DNA from: CAZPNX01 sp964518765
GTDB lineage: Bacteria; Edwardsbacteria; AC1; EtOH8
DNA length: 64,000 nucleotides
Reading direction: 5' to 3'
NCBI GenBank assembly: GCA_964518765.1
Contig: CAZFJC010000004.1
Span: forward strand, 1 to 64,000
The position numbers were made by a program, and so were the translations under genes. The notes below the pieces were generated by a model. The model ran no database searches, was not told where the DNA came from, and was given only the letters and a program-made list of their open reading frames with translations. Shown in pieces: positions 14,473 to 23,893 of this stretch; position 1 is the stretch's first letter, and every line of letters starts with the position of its first letter.

Positions 14473-16602
14473 TCACTTCGCCGGCTCCACGAAGCCGGCC
14501 ATCACCTTCTTTCTGACCCCGCCGGAAAAGACGATGGTCAGCTTCATATCCTCGTCCTCGCCCTCGGCCTCGACCACCGTGCCCACCCCCCACACCGGGT
14601 GCCGCACCCTTATGCCCTTGATCCTCTGACTCGTCCCGTATCCTGGGGACTCCGTCGCGTCTCCGTCACGCCCCGGGGCGGCCTCGGCCCTTACCAGCTT
14701 GGAGGGTACCTCGGCCAAAAAGCGCGACGGCATCGAGGGCAGCAGGCCCCCGTAGCGGCGCCGGGAACGGGCGTAAAGCATCTCCAGGGTCTTTTTGGCC
14801 CGGGTGATAGCCACGTAGAACAAACGCCGCTCCTCCTCCAACTCGGCCTGGCTCTCCAGCGAGGCCGAGTGCGGCAGCAGCCCGTCCTCCAGGCCCACGA
14901 TGTGGACGTGGTCGAACTCCAGCCCCTTGGCGTTGTGCATGGTCATCAGGGTGACCGCCTCGGCCCCTTCGTTCCAGCGGTCGATGTCGGCGATCAAGCT
15001 GACCTCGGCCAAAAAGGCGGAGAGCGTTTTGTCCTCGGATCTCTGGCAGAAGTCGCCGGCGGCCGAGACCAGTTCGTAGACGTTCTCCAGCCGGTTCTGC
15101 TGCTCCTCGGGGTCCGGGTACTGTTCTTTGAGGTATTCCAGATACCCAGTGGCCTCCACCACCTGCCTGGCCGTCTCCTCGGCATTGTTATCCTGCGAGA
15201 ATGTCCTTATATTGTCCGTTAACGTCTTGAAGGCCCCCAGCGCCTTCCTGACGCCCGGGCCCAGCCCCGGCACCATCCCGGCCTTTCCCAGAGAATCGTG
15301 GAGCGCCAGCCCGTGCTCCCTGGCATAGGCCGCCAGCCGCATGACCGTGGTCTCGCCTATGCCCCGCCCCGGCACGTTGATGATGCGCCGCAGGCTGACC
15401 TCGTCCGAGGGGTTGACGGCCAGCTTGAGGTAGGCCAGCACGTCCTTGACCTCGCGCCGCTCGTAGAACTTAACCCCCCCCACGATGACGTAGGGCAGTG
15501 ACTCGCGCCTCATGCCCTCCTCCAGGGCCCGGCTCTGAGCGTTGGTTCGGTAGAGCACCACGTGGGAGCGCAGGGACTCGCCCGAAGGCCGGTTCTTGAT
15601 GGCCCGGCACACCCGCATGGCTTCGTCCCGCTCGTCTTGGGCCTCCCACAGATTCACTTTATTGCCCCGGTCGTTCTCGGTCCACAGCTTCTTTGCCTTG
15701 CGGCCCTGGTTGTTCCTGACCACGGCGTTGGCGCAGTCGAGGATGGTCTGGGTGGAGCGGTAGTTCTGCTCCAGCTTGATGATTTTCGCCTCGGGGAAGT
15801 CGTTCTCGAACTCCAGGATGTTGCGGATGTCCGCCCCCCTGAAGCCGTAGATGGACTGGTCGTCGTCGCCCACCACGCACAGTCTGCGGTGCTTCTCGGA
15901 GAGCAGCTTGACCAGAATGTACTGGGCGTGGTTGGTGTCCTGGTACTCGTCCACCAGGATGTGCTGGAAGCGCTTGGTGTAATCGTCGAGCACCGCCGGA
16001 TGCTCCCGGAACAGCTGGACCGTCTTAAAGATGAGGTCGTCGAAGTCGCAGGCCTGGCAGGCCAGCAGCTTCTCCTGGTAGAGGGTATAGATCCGGGCCA
16101 CGTTCTTCTCGAAGAAGTCATAGGACTTGGACTGGTACTCCTGGGGCCCCACCAGCTGGTCCTTGGCCCCGGAGATGCGCGAGGCCACGGCGCTGGCCGG
16201 CACCTTCCGGTCCGGGATGGCCAGCTCCCCCATGCAGCGCCGGATGAGAGACATCCGGTCGTCCTCGTCGTAGATGGTGAAGTCCCGGCCGTAGCCCAGC
16301 CGGTGCCCGTCCTTGCGCAGTATCCTGGCGCAGATGGAATGGAACGTGCCTATCCATAAACCTTGGACACTTTTCCCTAACAACTTCGCCACTCTTCCCT
16401 TCATCTCATTGGCCGCCTTGTTGGTGAAGGTGACCGCCAGGATGGACCAGGGGTCGCAGGCGCCCGAGCCCACCAGGTAGGCCAGGCGGTGGGTCAGGGC
16501 CCGGGTCTTGCCCGAGCCGGCCCCGGCCAGTATCAGAAGAGGGCCGCCAAGGTAGGTGGCGGCCTCGCGCTGGGGAGGGTTGAGAGATTTGAGGAGGTCC
16601 AT
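14473..16602 (-). CDS. pcrA: UvrD/PcrA-type DNA helicase
   Basis: 709 aa, normal for PcrA/UvrD. Superfamily 1 motifs are present: GAGSGKT (27-33), the DEYQDTN box, QNYRST, and the late VTLMTMHNAKGLEF and YVAITRA motifs. The last ~60 residues form the basic Tudor-like tail (GIRVRHPVWGVGTVVEAEG). It is a 3'-5' helicase acting in nucleotide excision repair and replication-conflict resolution. The AT-rich gene upstream ends 2 nt before its ATG (TAAGG ATG), so insertion of that island did not break the frame but must have replaced its promoter region. Confidence 0.95.
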   Translation of the reverse strand: MDLLKSLNPPQREAATYLGGPLLILAGAGSGKTRALTHRLAYLVGSGACDPWSILAVTFTNKAANEMKGRVAKLLGKSVQGLWIGTFHSICARILRKDGHRLGYGRDFTIYDEDDRMSLIRRCMGELAIPDRKVPASAVASRISGAKDQLVGPQEYQSKSYDFFEKNVARIYTLYQEKLLACQACDFDDLIFKTVQLFREHPAVLDDYTKRFQHILVDEYQDTNHAQYILVKLLSEKHRRLCVVGDDDQSIYGFRGADIRNILEFENDFPEAKIIKLEQNYRSTQTILDCANAVVRNNQGRKAKKLWTENDRGNKVNLWEAQDERDEAMRVCRAIKNRPSGESLRSHVVLYRTNAQSRALEEGMRRESLPYVIVGGVKFYERREVKDVLAYLKLAVNPSDEVSLRRIINVPGRGIGETTVMRLAAYAREHGLALHDSLGKAGMVPGLGPGVRKALGAFKTLTDNIRTFSQDNNAEETARQVVEATGYLEYLKEQYPDPEEQQNRLENVYELVSAAGDFCQRSEDKTLSAFLAEVSLIADIDRWNEGAEAVTLMTMHNAKGLEFDHVHIVGLEDGLLPHSASLESQAELEEERRLFYVAITRAKKTLEMLYARSRRRYGGLLPSMPSRFLAEVPSKLVRAEAAPGRDGDATESPGYGTSQRIKGIRVRHPVWGVGTVVEAEGEDEDMKLTIVFSGGVRKKVMAGFVEPAK

Positions 16603-16604
16603 CC

Positions 16605-17153
16605 TTAGAAGCTGTTTTGCCTTAATAATGATAAATCATTTACAATCGGTAGTAATTCTAAATAAAAATCATACCTTGTTTTATTTGGAAAGATTATCCT
16701 GGCTTTTTCTATTGCCTCTGCCATCGCTTTATCTTCAATTAATATACCATACTGCAGCATATACCATATTGTATACAATCTCATTAAGGGCAATCTATCT
16801 TGCGTCAATTCATAATACTTCAAACAAGCATCGAAAAGATTTATTTCTGTCTCCTCGGGTTTAAACTCATGAATATCATTATAGTCCCTATCAGCATGTT
16901 TAAAATAATTTGTTGATTCATTAAACTTATCAAGTACAATTTTTATAAAATTTGGTTTTACTTTTTGCGATATCATGTCTTTTATCATCGGTTTACCACA
17001 TATTGCGCGATTAACATCATATAAAACCTGGTATGCCGCAGATGTAAGCGTATGTATGGACACTACTTCGCCGTCAATAAAAAATAATTTTATTGCGGTT
17101 TCTAGTTGACGCCGCGCTGCTTCCATTTTACTTATTTTTATTATAGTACTCAT
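16605..17153 (-). CDS. Unrecognised AT-rich protein, 182 aa
   Basis: 182 aa, mainly alpha-helical. The opening KMEAARRQLETAIKLFFIDG, then HTLTSAAYQVLYD and FKHADRD, matches in style a widespread uncharacterised family of about 180-220 aa (MEAARRQLxxAIxLFF) whose function I do not know. Codon use is strongly AT-rich compared with both flanks, and no Shine-Dalgarno site is visible. It sits 24 bp after the LVIVD lipoprotein gene and 2 bp before uvrD. Recent transfer is likely. Confidence 0.65.
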   Translation of the reverse strand: MSTIIKISKMEAARRQLETAIKLFFIDGEVVSIHTLTSAAYQVLYDVNRAICGKPMIKDMISQKVKPNFIKIVLDKFNESTNYFKHADRDYNDIHEFKPEETEINLFDACLKYYELTQDRLPLMRLYTIWYMLQYGILIEDKAMAEAIEKARIIFPNKTRYDFYLELLPIVNDLSLLRQNSF

Positions 17154-17177
17154 AAATAATAAAGATAAATATTTATT

Positions 17178-18437
17178 TCAAGGCGCTGCTTTAATAGTAT
17201 AGGCCTTGCCATCCGGTACAAAACCAAAACAATAGTTATCCCGCATAACACAATGTGCGATATTCTGCTTTATTACACCAACAATTTTTAACGTATCATT
17301 GCTAGCATAATATACACGATAGCTAGTTATTATATATTTATTATAAAAACCCATTCTTGCTTGTGCTTCAAAATATTCATTAGTTGCTAATATAATTGGC
17401 TCTGTCGGATTCGCGACTGACAATTTCATTGCAACAGTGTATAAAAAAGTACCATCTGTAGCAATATTGTCTATGGGGTGTGAATAATTAATACTATTGA
17501 TATAAATCGGGCTGCTTGGATTTGAAATATCAATAATGCCCAAACCTTCTGATCCTCTGGCGATATATAAATAATTTCCTAAGATCGTTGCCATTTGACC
17601 ATGATTACAAGTAGGTATGTTGGCAATCTGTAGCATATTAGATGGATTGCTAACATTCACAGAAAAGACGCCTTTACTGTAATTTACAATATATACTATT
17701 GTGTCTTTAATGACAATACTTTTGTGATCACAATATGATCCATTCGAGTTTTGCATGCGACCCACATAAACAGGATTTACAGGATCATCAATGTTTATTG
17801 ACGTTACCCCTTCATAATATGATTCCCAGCCGATGCAAAATAAATAATTATGATTTTGATGATACTTATAAACTATATCTCGGTAAATTGGCAATGGTGG
17901 GTACCATTGACCAACATAACAAGGGAAATTCAAATTTGATACATCATAATAATTTAAACCAGCCATGGGAAAATAAATGTAATTATTAACTAATGTTGAA
18001 TTATACCCGTCACCATAGGGGCCTGAACCCCAATAATAACCGACTACGTACGGCCCTTTCTCATATGAATATATTGCGCTACTTAACCATTCATTCGAGG
18101 AATTACCCGCTCTAACTTGCCAATATGTTATGCCTTTTCCCAATGTATCGATAAAATTATAAATATTGCTGTTTGTTTCAATATTCAATATTGGTAAAGA
18201 AAGATTACTGCTATTACTGACAATAATATTATATTTCGTTGCTCCAGAAACCGGATTCCAAATAAATGTAGTGGTGTCATTTATATTCCAGACCCAAGAA
18301 TTATTTGCTGGATTAAGTAAATCTGGTGCACCAGCAAGTGGTGTTGGTTCAGTTGGTTTCTTTTTACTACACTCTGTGAAAAGTGTAATAGCAATTAATA
18401 ATATTGCTATAATAATACTTTTCTGATCCTTTAACAT
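17178..18437 (-). CDS. Lipoprotein with FN3-like and LVIVD beta-propeller repeats
   Basis: 419 aa. A signal peptide ends in a lipobox LFTEC, so it is membrane-anchored. After a Pro-rich linker there is an FN3-like region (about 40-125), then repeats of the LVIVD type (GLNYYDVSNLNFPCYVGQW, VTSINIDDPVNPVYVGRM, GLGIIDISNPSSPIYINSI) that form a beta propeller on the cell surface. Very AT-rich, unlike neighbours, with a strong GGAGG site 6 nt before the ATG. First gene of a two-gene foreign insert. Function unknown; such propellers usually bind ligands. Confidence 0.8.
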   Translation of the reverse strand: MLKDQKSIIIAILLIAITLFTECSKKKPTEPTPLAGAPDLLNPANNSWVWNINDTTTFIWNPVSGATKYNIIVSNSSNLSLPILNIETNSNIYNFIDTLGKGITYWQVRAGNSSNEWLSSAIYSYEKGPYVVGYYWGSGPYGDGYNSTLVNNYIYFPMAGLNYYDVSNLNFPCYVGQWYPPLPIYRDIVYKYHQNHNYLFCIGWESYYEGVTSINIDDPVNPVYVGRMQNSNGSYCDHKSIVIKDTIVYIVNYSKGVFSVNVSNPSNMLQIANIPTCNHGQMATILGNYLYIARGSEGLGIIDISNPSSPIYINSINYSHPIDNIATDGTFLYTVAMKLSVANPTEPIILATNEYFEAQARMGFYNKYIITSYRVYYASNDTLKIVGVIKQNIAHCVMRDNYCFGFVPDGKAYTIKAAP

Positions 18438-18498
18438 AAGTAGCCTCCTTTAATATAACATACCGTTTGTTTGTTAATCTCTGCTTTACTAATGCCCT

Positions 18499-18525
18499 CT
18501 CCAGCACCACCTCGGCACTGCCGTC
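18499..18525 (-). pseudogene. 27-bp duplicate of the 3' end of the adjacent LPP20-like gene
   Basis: 18499-18525 and 18671-18697 are identical except one base; both encode DGSAEVVLE on the minus strand. The distal copy is followed by RALVKQRLTNKRYV, not the RLGDIK of the intact gene, so it is the tail of a lost paralogue or a recombination footprint at the edge of the AT-rich insert. Confidence 0.6.
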
Positions 18526-18534
18526 AGGGGCACG

Positions 18535-18647
18535 ACCTAACCCCTTTCTCCCCTTCCCTCCTTCGTTTGCCAAGCAAGCAGCATTTCTCAGGACAGGCTC
18601 AGGGAAGGGGCAGGCTCGTACCGAGCGAGGCCGAGGTGGGGTTAGGT
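18535..18647. repeat. Inverted-repeat element with ACCTAACCCC ends
   Basis: ACCTAACCCC (18535-18544) and GGGGTTAGGT (18638-18647) are perfect terminal inverted repeats of a 113-bp non-coding segment lying between the duplicated gene tail and the stop codon of the LPP20-like gene, which overlaps its right end. It looks like a small non-autonomous mobile element. Confidence 0.6.
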
Positions 18648-19498
18648 TACTTTATATCCCCCAGCCTCACCTCCAGCACCACCTCGGCGCTGCCGTCCGC
18701 ATTGTACTTCGAGTCCCGCACCCTGTTGGGCGGCACCATGGCCGTGCCGCCGGTGCGCGGGATCCGGCCGAGGGCCACCGCCAGATTGCGTAAGGCCACC
18801 ACCTTAGCCGCCCGGGTGGCGGCTATCCGCCCGGATGCCTGACCGCCGGCGTCTCGACTCCGCTCGACGACCGGCGGGAGGCCTTTGCCCCGCACCAGCA
18901 GGAACTCGCCCTCCACCCAGGCGTCCTCCGAGGTCACCAAAAGGTCCTTGACCTCCTGCAGGCCGGCCTGGTCCTCGTCCGGGAAGATGAGCGAAACGCT
19001 CTTGATGAGGAACCGGGCGTCGCCTATGTAGGGCACCCCGCCGTGGGCGTATAAAAGCAGCTTGACCTTGTTCTGCGGGCCGAGGTAATCTATACGCCCG
19101 TCGTTCGACTTGAGATCGAGTAGCTTCGGATTTTTAGTCCGCCAGGCCCCGCCCTGGTCGGTGGCCTCCCACAGCCGCCAGGCCGGCGCCAGCCTCCGGT
19201 TGCGCACCGCCTCGTCGTCCCGAGCCGTCCCATAGTTGTGGATGTAGAGCTTGAGCCATTTGCCCCTGAGGTTGTCGAACTCGACCTCCACTCCGGCCCG
19301 GGCCAGCCCCGGCGGGGCGGGGAACTCGTAGACCGCCGCCCCATAGGAGAACATCCCGGCCAACAGGGCCGCGCCCCCCTGGGGCGAGACGTTGCGCGAT
19401 GTGGACGGATCAAAGGCGCCTCCCTTCAGCGCCAGCTCGGCGCCCGGGGCGGGCAGGGCCAGCAGCGCGGCCAGCGCCAGGCATGATATGGTTTTCAT
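18647..19498 (-). CDS. Secreted protein with LPP20-like C-terminal segment
   Basis: 283 aa with a signal peptide (1-19, cleaved near APGAE). The middle is an unrecognised beta-rich domain. The C-terminal part (GRIAATRAAKVVALRNLAVAL ... ADGSAEVVLEVRL) resembles the LPP20 lipoprotein module, in which ARAAK and a DGS/VVLEVPL strand are conserved. At 18847-18880 the reading frame carries a short inverted-repeat sequence that encodes VVERSRDAGG, an in-frame palindrome insertion that the protein evidently tolerates. No operon partner. Its stop codon is supplied by the GGGGTTAGGT inverted-repeat end. Confidence 0.65.
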   Translation of the reverse strand: MKTISCLALAALLALPAPGAELALKGGAFDPSTSRNVSPQGGAALLAGMFSYGAAVYEFPAPPGLARAGVEVEFDNLRGKWLKLYIHNYGTARDDEAVRNRRLAPAWRLWEATDQGGAWRTKNPKLLDLKSNDGRIDYLGPQNKVKLLLYAHGGVPYIGDARFLIKSVSLIFPDEDQAGLQEVKDLLVTSEDAWVEGEFLLVRGKGLPPVVERSRDAGGQASGRIAATRAAKVVALRNLAVALGRIPRTGGTAMVPPNRVRDSKYNADGSAEVVLEVRLGDIK

Positions 19499-19576
19499 CT
19501 ATAGGCTCCTCGCTTTCGGTCGCTTTTATGATATCATCCCTCCCCCCGGCTGTCAACTGGAAACTGGGTATACTCT

Positions 19577-19663
19577 GTCCCCTCTTGAGAGGGGTCAGGG
19601 GTGTGTGATCAGTTTCAACAGTCGCTGCTACACACCCCCTGCCCCCCTCTTATTAGAGGGGAC
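19577..19663. repeat. 87-bp palindromic element (GTCCCCTCT ends)
   Basis: Outer arms GTCCCCTCTTGAGAGGGG and a matching right arm ending GGGGAC, with inner GGTGTGT/ACACACC, fold into a long imperfect hairpin. It lies in the spacer between divergent genes and shares its CCCCTC/GAGGGG character with 46519-46569 and 49114-49165. Non-coding dispersed repeat. Confidence 0.65.
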
Positions 19664-19694
19664 TTAGTATGTTCCGCCCCCGGCAACTTTGGGC

Positions 19695-19723
19695 TTGACA
19701 CCGGCCCCGGTTCAAATTATAAT
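19695..19723 (+). promoter_or_regulatory. Sigma70-type promoter of the GAF/sigma54 activator
   Basis: TTGACA (19695-19700), 17-bp spacer, TATAAT (19718-19723): a consensus promoter. Transcription should start near 19730, leaving a leader of about 20 nt without an evident ribosome site. Confidence 0.8.
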
Positions 19724-19749
19724 AGACGCTACATCCCCGAAATTACTAT

Positions 19750-21258
<1,509 letters not shown>

Positions 21259-21285
21259 AGTCAGAAAGCAGAATTCGGAAAGCAG

Positions 21286-21318
21286 AAGGGGCCGGCAGCC
21301 ATCCGCTGCCGACCCCTT
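21286..21318 (+). terminator. Intrinsic terminator of the sigma54 activator gene
   Basis: AAGGGG-x-CGGCAG pairs with CTGCCG-x-CCCCTT, one mismatch, followed by TTGATTTT. It lies 28 bp after the stop codon and before the convergent transporter gene. Confidence 0.75.
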
Positions 21319-21346
21319 GATTTTCGTCCCCATTTACCCATCTGGT

Positions 21347-22243
21347 TCATCCAAGAAATAATAAAGCCACCCCGCCCACCGCCACCAGCGCCCCCACCAC
21401 CTCCAGCAACGACACCCTCTGCCTGAGGAAAATGACGGCCGGGGGTATTATCAGCACCGGCACGATGGCCATGATGGTGGCCGCCACCCCGGTGTTGGTG
21501 CGCTGGATGGCCGCCAGCGACAGCGATACCCCCAGGAACGGACCGAAGGCCGATCCCAGCGCCATCTTCCCCAGCAACCTCCGATCGCTCAGCAGGCCAG
21601 GCAGTCGTCGCCATCCACCTAGCGCGGTGAAGAGCAGGGCGAAGCCAAGGGCTCCGGCCAGCACCCTGATCTGGGTGGCGGCCAGCGGGCTGTAGGCGCC
21701 CATGCCATACTTGGAGAGCAGGAGCCCACCGGCCTGCCCGGCCGCGCCGCCCAGGGCCAGCAGCACCCCAGCCGCCGGGTGATTGAAGGCCAGCCCCGCC
21801 CCGTCCTCGGCCCTTCTCAGCACCACCATGGCGATGCCGCCCAGGGTCAACCCCATGCCCAGAAAATCAGGCCCGGAAAGCGTCTCCCCCAAAAGCAGCC
21901 AGCCCAGCAGGGCGGCCATGGGCGGGGCCAGGGCCATGACCAGCATGGCCACCCGGGCGCTGATCCTGGTGTACGACTTGAACAGTAAGTAGTCGCCGAC
22001 GACGAAGCCCACCACCCCGGAAAGGGAAAGCCACCGCCAGGCGTGCCCCGAGGCATCCAAGGGCAGGGCCTGTCCGCGCAGGACCAGGTTGGCCGCTGCC
22101 AGGAAGGCGGCGCCGGCCGCCAGCTTGAAGAGGTTGACCGCCACCGGGCCTATCCGCCGGGTGGCGGACTCGAAAGCCAGGGCGGTCACCGTCCAGCAGA
22201 CGGCCGTGGCCAGGGCGGCCAGCTCACCTATGTGGGTGATCAT
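21347..22243 (-). CDS. EamA/DMT-superfamily transporter
   Basis: 298 aa with about ten hydrophobic segments and the internal duplication of two EamA units (first about 5-135, second about 150-295; second-half hallmark GPFLGVSLSLAAIQRTNTGVAATI). Typical drug/metabolite exporter of the inner membrane. No substrate can be inferred from neighbours. It converges on the sigma54 activator gene. Confidence 0.9.
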   Translation of the reverse strand: MITHIGELAALATAVCWTVTALAFESATRRIGPVAVNLFKLAAGAAFLAAANLVLRGQALPLDASGHAWRWLSLSGVVGFVVGDYLLFKSYTRISARVAMLVMALAPPMAALLGWLLLGETLSGPDFLGMGLTLGGIAMVVLRRAEDGAGLAFNHPAAGVLLALGGAAGQAGGLLLSKYGMGAYSPLAATQIRVLAGALGFALLFTALGGWRRLPGLLSDRRLLGKMALGSAFGPFLGVSLSLAAIQRTNTGVAATIMAIVPVLIIPPAVIFLRQRVSLLEVVGALVAVGGVALLFLG

Positions 22244-22274
22244 CGGTTAATATCATAATGGTAATTTTAGGATC

Positions 22275-22306
22275 GAAAAAAGCCGGCGGGAAAGCCGGCC
22301 TTTTTT
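22275..22306. terminator. Bidirectional terminator after tRNA-Ser(CGA)
   Basis: A GCCGGC stem with a GGGAAA loop is flanked by A6 and T6, so it can act on both strands. On the minus strand it follows the tRNA-Ser gene by 12 bp. Confidence 0.8.
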
Positions 22307-22318
22307 CTTTGGCATCAG

Positions 22319-22412
22319 TGGCGGAGAGTCAGGGATTCGAACCCCGGATCCCGTTCGTCACGGGATACACGATTTCGAGTCGTGCGCCTTCGACCAGCTC
22401 GGCCAACTCTCC
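22319..22412 (-). tRNA. tRNA-Ser (anticodon CGA)
   Basis: 94 nt including an encoded CCA. GGAGAGT/ACTCTCC acceptor stem, class II D arm (GGCCGAGCTGGTCGAAGGC), anticodon loop CTCGAAA, a long variable arm with stem ATCCCGT/ACGGGAT, and T loop GGGGTTCGAATCCC. It is complete, in contrast to the truncated tRNA-Ser(UGA) at 3139-3178. Confidence 0.97.
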
Positions 22413-22426
22413 GCTTAAACTGGATA

Positions 22427-22456
22427 ATCTTAACACAGCCCAGATATGCATGTCAA
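22427..22456 (-). promoter_or_regulatory. Sigma70-type promoter of tRNA-Ser(CGA)
   Basis: TTGACA (22456-22451), 18-bp spacer, TAAGAT (22432-22427), 15 bp upstream of the tRNA 5' end. Confidence 0.7.
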
Positions 22457-22461
22457 ACGCA

Positions 22462-23070
22462 TCATCTACTCTTTATCGAGCGTAGTATGCAATAGCCCTT
22501 TTTTCTCTCGACCATCTCAACGTTCCCGAAGATCTCCCTGAGCTTCTTTATGGCCGACGCCGCCCCCTGCCTCCGGCGGATGACCGCCCAAATCTCCCCG
22601 CCGGGGGCCAGCCTCTCCAGGCTCTGCTCGAAAAAATCCTCCACCACCCGCTTGCCCGCCCTGATGGGGGGATTGGTCAACACCGCGGCGAAGCCCGACT
22701 CGCCCATGCCGTCCAGCCTGTCGCTGGCATAGATCCTGACGTTCTCAATGCCGTTGATCCGCGCGTTTTCCCGGGCCAGCTCCAGGGCCCTCTGGTTGAC
22801 GTCCACCAAGTGCACTATCGAGTCTTTCAGCTCCGCGGCCAGCGCCAGGCCGATAGGCCCGTAACCGCAGCCCGCATCCAAAAGCTTGCCCCCGGCCGGC
22901 CCAACGGGTCTGAAGGATTCGATCAGCAGCCTGGTGCCGAAGTCAACCTCGTTCCTGGAGAACACGCCGGCGTCGGTCTTGAAGCGCAGCTTTCTGCCCC
23001 TCAGGACCGCTGTCCAGTACCTGGGTCGGCTTTCCGCGCCCGGGCATGGCGTGAAGTAATGCTCTTCCAA
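22462..23070 (-). CDS. RsmC/YbxB-like class I SAM methyltransferase
   Basis: About 202 aa if started at TTG 23070; the frame stays open further upstream through tadA, but that part is not similar to the family. The product begins HYFTPCPGAESRPRYW and continues LRFKTDAGVFSRNEVDFGTRLLIE, the hallmark of the RsmC-type C-terminal domain. SAM-binding LDAGCGYGPIG and catalytic NPP (LTNPPIRAG) follow. The family methylates guanine in 16S rRNA. It follows tadA at 30 bp, so translation may be coupled. The start codon is uncertain because no good ribosome site sits near TTG 23070. Confidence 0.8.
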   Translation of the reverse strand: MEEHYFTPCPGAESRPRYWTAVLRGRKLRFKTDAGVFSRNEVDFGTRLLIESFRPVGPAGGKLLDAGCGYGPIGLALAAELKDSIVHLVDVNQRALELARENARINGIENVRIYASDRLDGMGESGFAAVLTNPPIRAGKRVVEDFFEQSLERLAPGGEIWAVIRRRQGAASAIKKLREIFGNVEMVERKKGYCILRSIKSR

Positions 23071-23099
23071 AACCTTTGGCCGTGTATCGGAAACCGGCC

Positions 23100-23627
23100 T
23101 TATGCCTTCCTCCAGGACGGGGCTACACCGACCGCCCGGCGGGCCCGGAAGAAATCCCTGAGGAGCTTTTCGGCCTCGCAAGCCATCAGCCCCGCCTCGA
23201 CCGGGATCCGGTGATTGAGCCTGCGGTTGGCGGCCACATCCAGCACCGAGCCGCAGGCCCCGGCCTTGGGGTCGCGGGCGGCGAAGACCAGGCGGTCTAT
23301 CCTGGAGAGGACGGCCGCCCCGGCGCACATAGCGCAGGGCTCGAGGGTGGAATAAAGGGTGCAGCCCGTCAACCTCCACCTTCCCAGGCGGCGCGCCGCC
23401 TGCCTGAGGGCTGACAATTCGGCGTGCAGCGAGGCGTCTTGCCCCCCCTCCACCCGGTTGCGGCCGCGTCCCGCCACCACGCCCTGGTGCACCACCACCG
23501 CGCCTACCGGCACCTCGCCCCGTCGGGCGGCCTGTTCGGCCAGTCGCAGGGCCATCCCCATGAACCTTCTATCTTCGCTCGCCACAGTACCCTGCCTTGC
23601 TAAAGCGCTGTCTTTGCCGCCGGTCAT
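23100..23627 (-). CDS. tadA: tRNA-specific adenosine deaminase TadA
   Basis: 175 aa from the ATG at 23627, chosen for AGAAGG 8 nt upstream; an ATG at 23651 without a ribosome site is the alternative. Zinc-deaminase motifs HAE (SLHAELSAL) and PCxxC (EPCAMC) are intact. TadA converts A34 to inosine in tRNA-Arg(ACG), and exactly that tRNA gene lies 64 bp upstream on the same strand. A 10-bp hairpin separates the two. The pairing of enzyme and substrate in one locus suggests shared transcription. Confidence 0.93.
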   Translation of the reverse strand: MTGGKDSALARQGTVASEDRRFMGMALRLAEQAARRGEVPVGAVVVHQGVVAGRGRNRVEGGQDASLHAELSALRQAARRLGRWRLTGCTLYSTLEPCAMCAGAAVLSRIDRLVFAARDPKAGACGSVLDVAANRRLNHRIPVEAGLMACEAEKLLRDFFRARRAVGVAPSWRKA

Positions 23628-23658
23628 GTAATAACCTTCTGGCCTTTCCATAGAAACA

Positions 23659-23688
23659 GCTCGACTTCGAAGTTTTCAGAAGTCGAGC
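23659..23688 (-). terminator. Hairpin between tRNA-Arg and tadA
   Basis: GCTCGACTTC and GAAGTCGAGC form a perfect 10-bp stem with a 10-nt loop, starting 3 nt after the tRNA 3' end. No T tract follows on the minus strand, so it may be a leaky terminator, an attenuator or an RNase processing signal that lets transcription continue into tadA. Confidence 0.5.
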
Positions 23689-23691
23689 AAA

Positions 23692-23768
23692 TGGTGCGCC
23701 CGCCCCGATTTGAACGGGGAACCTACGGATTCGTAGTCCGGCGCTCTATCCAATTGAGCTACGGGCGC
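23692..23768 (-). tRNA. tRNA-Arg (anticodon ACG)
   Basis: 77 nt with encoded CCA. Acceptor GCGCCCG/CGGGCGC, D arm GTAGCTCAATTGGATAGAGC, anticodon loop CTACGAA, T loop GTTCAAATC. A34 of this tRNA is the expected TadA substrate. Confidence 0.97.
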
Positions 23769-23775
23769 CTTATGG

Positions 23776-23845
23776 AGAAGTTGCGAAAATACGAAAGTGC
23801 GACGCGCAGCCCGGTTATTCACGCCTTCGTAACTTCGCAACTTCT
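23776..23845. repeat. 70-bp inverted repeat (AGAAGTTGCGAA ends)
   Basis: AGAAGTTGCGAAAATACGAA and its near-complement at 23826-23845 (18 of 20 bases) flank a GC-rich centre. It sits in the leader between the tRNA-Arg promoter and the tRNA, and would fold in the precursor RNA. Confidence 0.6.
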
Positions 23846-23863
23846 TATCTTTCGCTAAAGGTA

Positions 23864-23893
23864 ATTATACAGTCAAAGGCCGATGTTAGTCAA
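23864..23893 (-). promoter_or_regulatory. Sigma70-type promoter of the tRNA-Arg/tadA unit
   Basis: TTGACT (23893-23888), 18-bp spacer, TATAAT (23869-23864). The -35 overlaps the end of the batE-like gene. About 90 nt of leader precede the tRNA. Confidence 0.65.

Noticed and set aside
18367..18573. 68-codon frame containing DGSAEVVLE
   Set aside because: Only the 27-bp stretch shared with the LPP20-like gene is meaningful; the rest crosses the AT-rich border and its regulatory region.
23070..23379. Longer start of the RsmC-like methyltransferase
   Set aside because: The extra residues are Arg/Gly/Pro-rich shadow translation of tadA and do not resemble the family.
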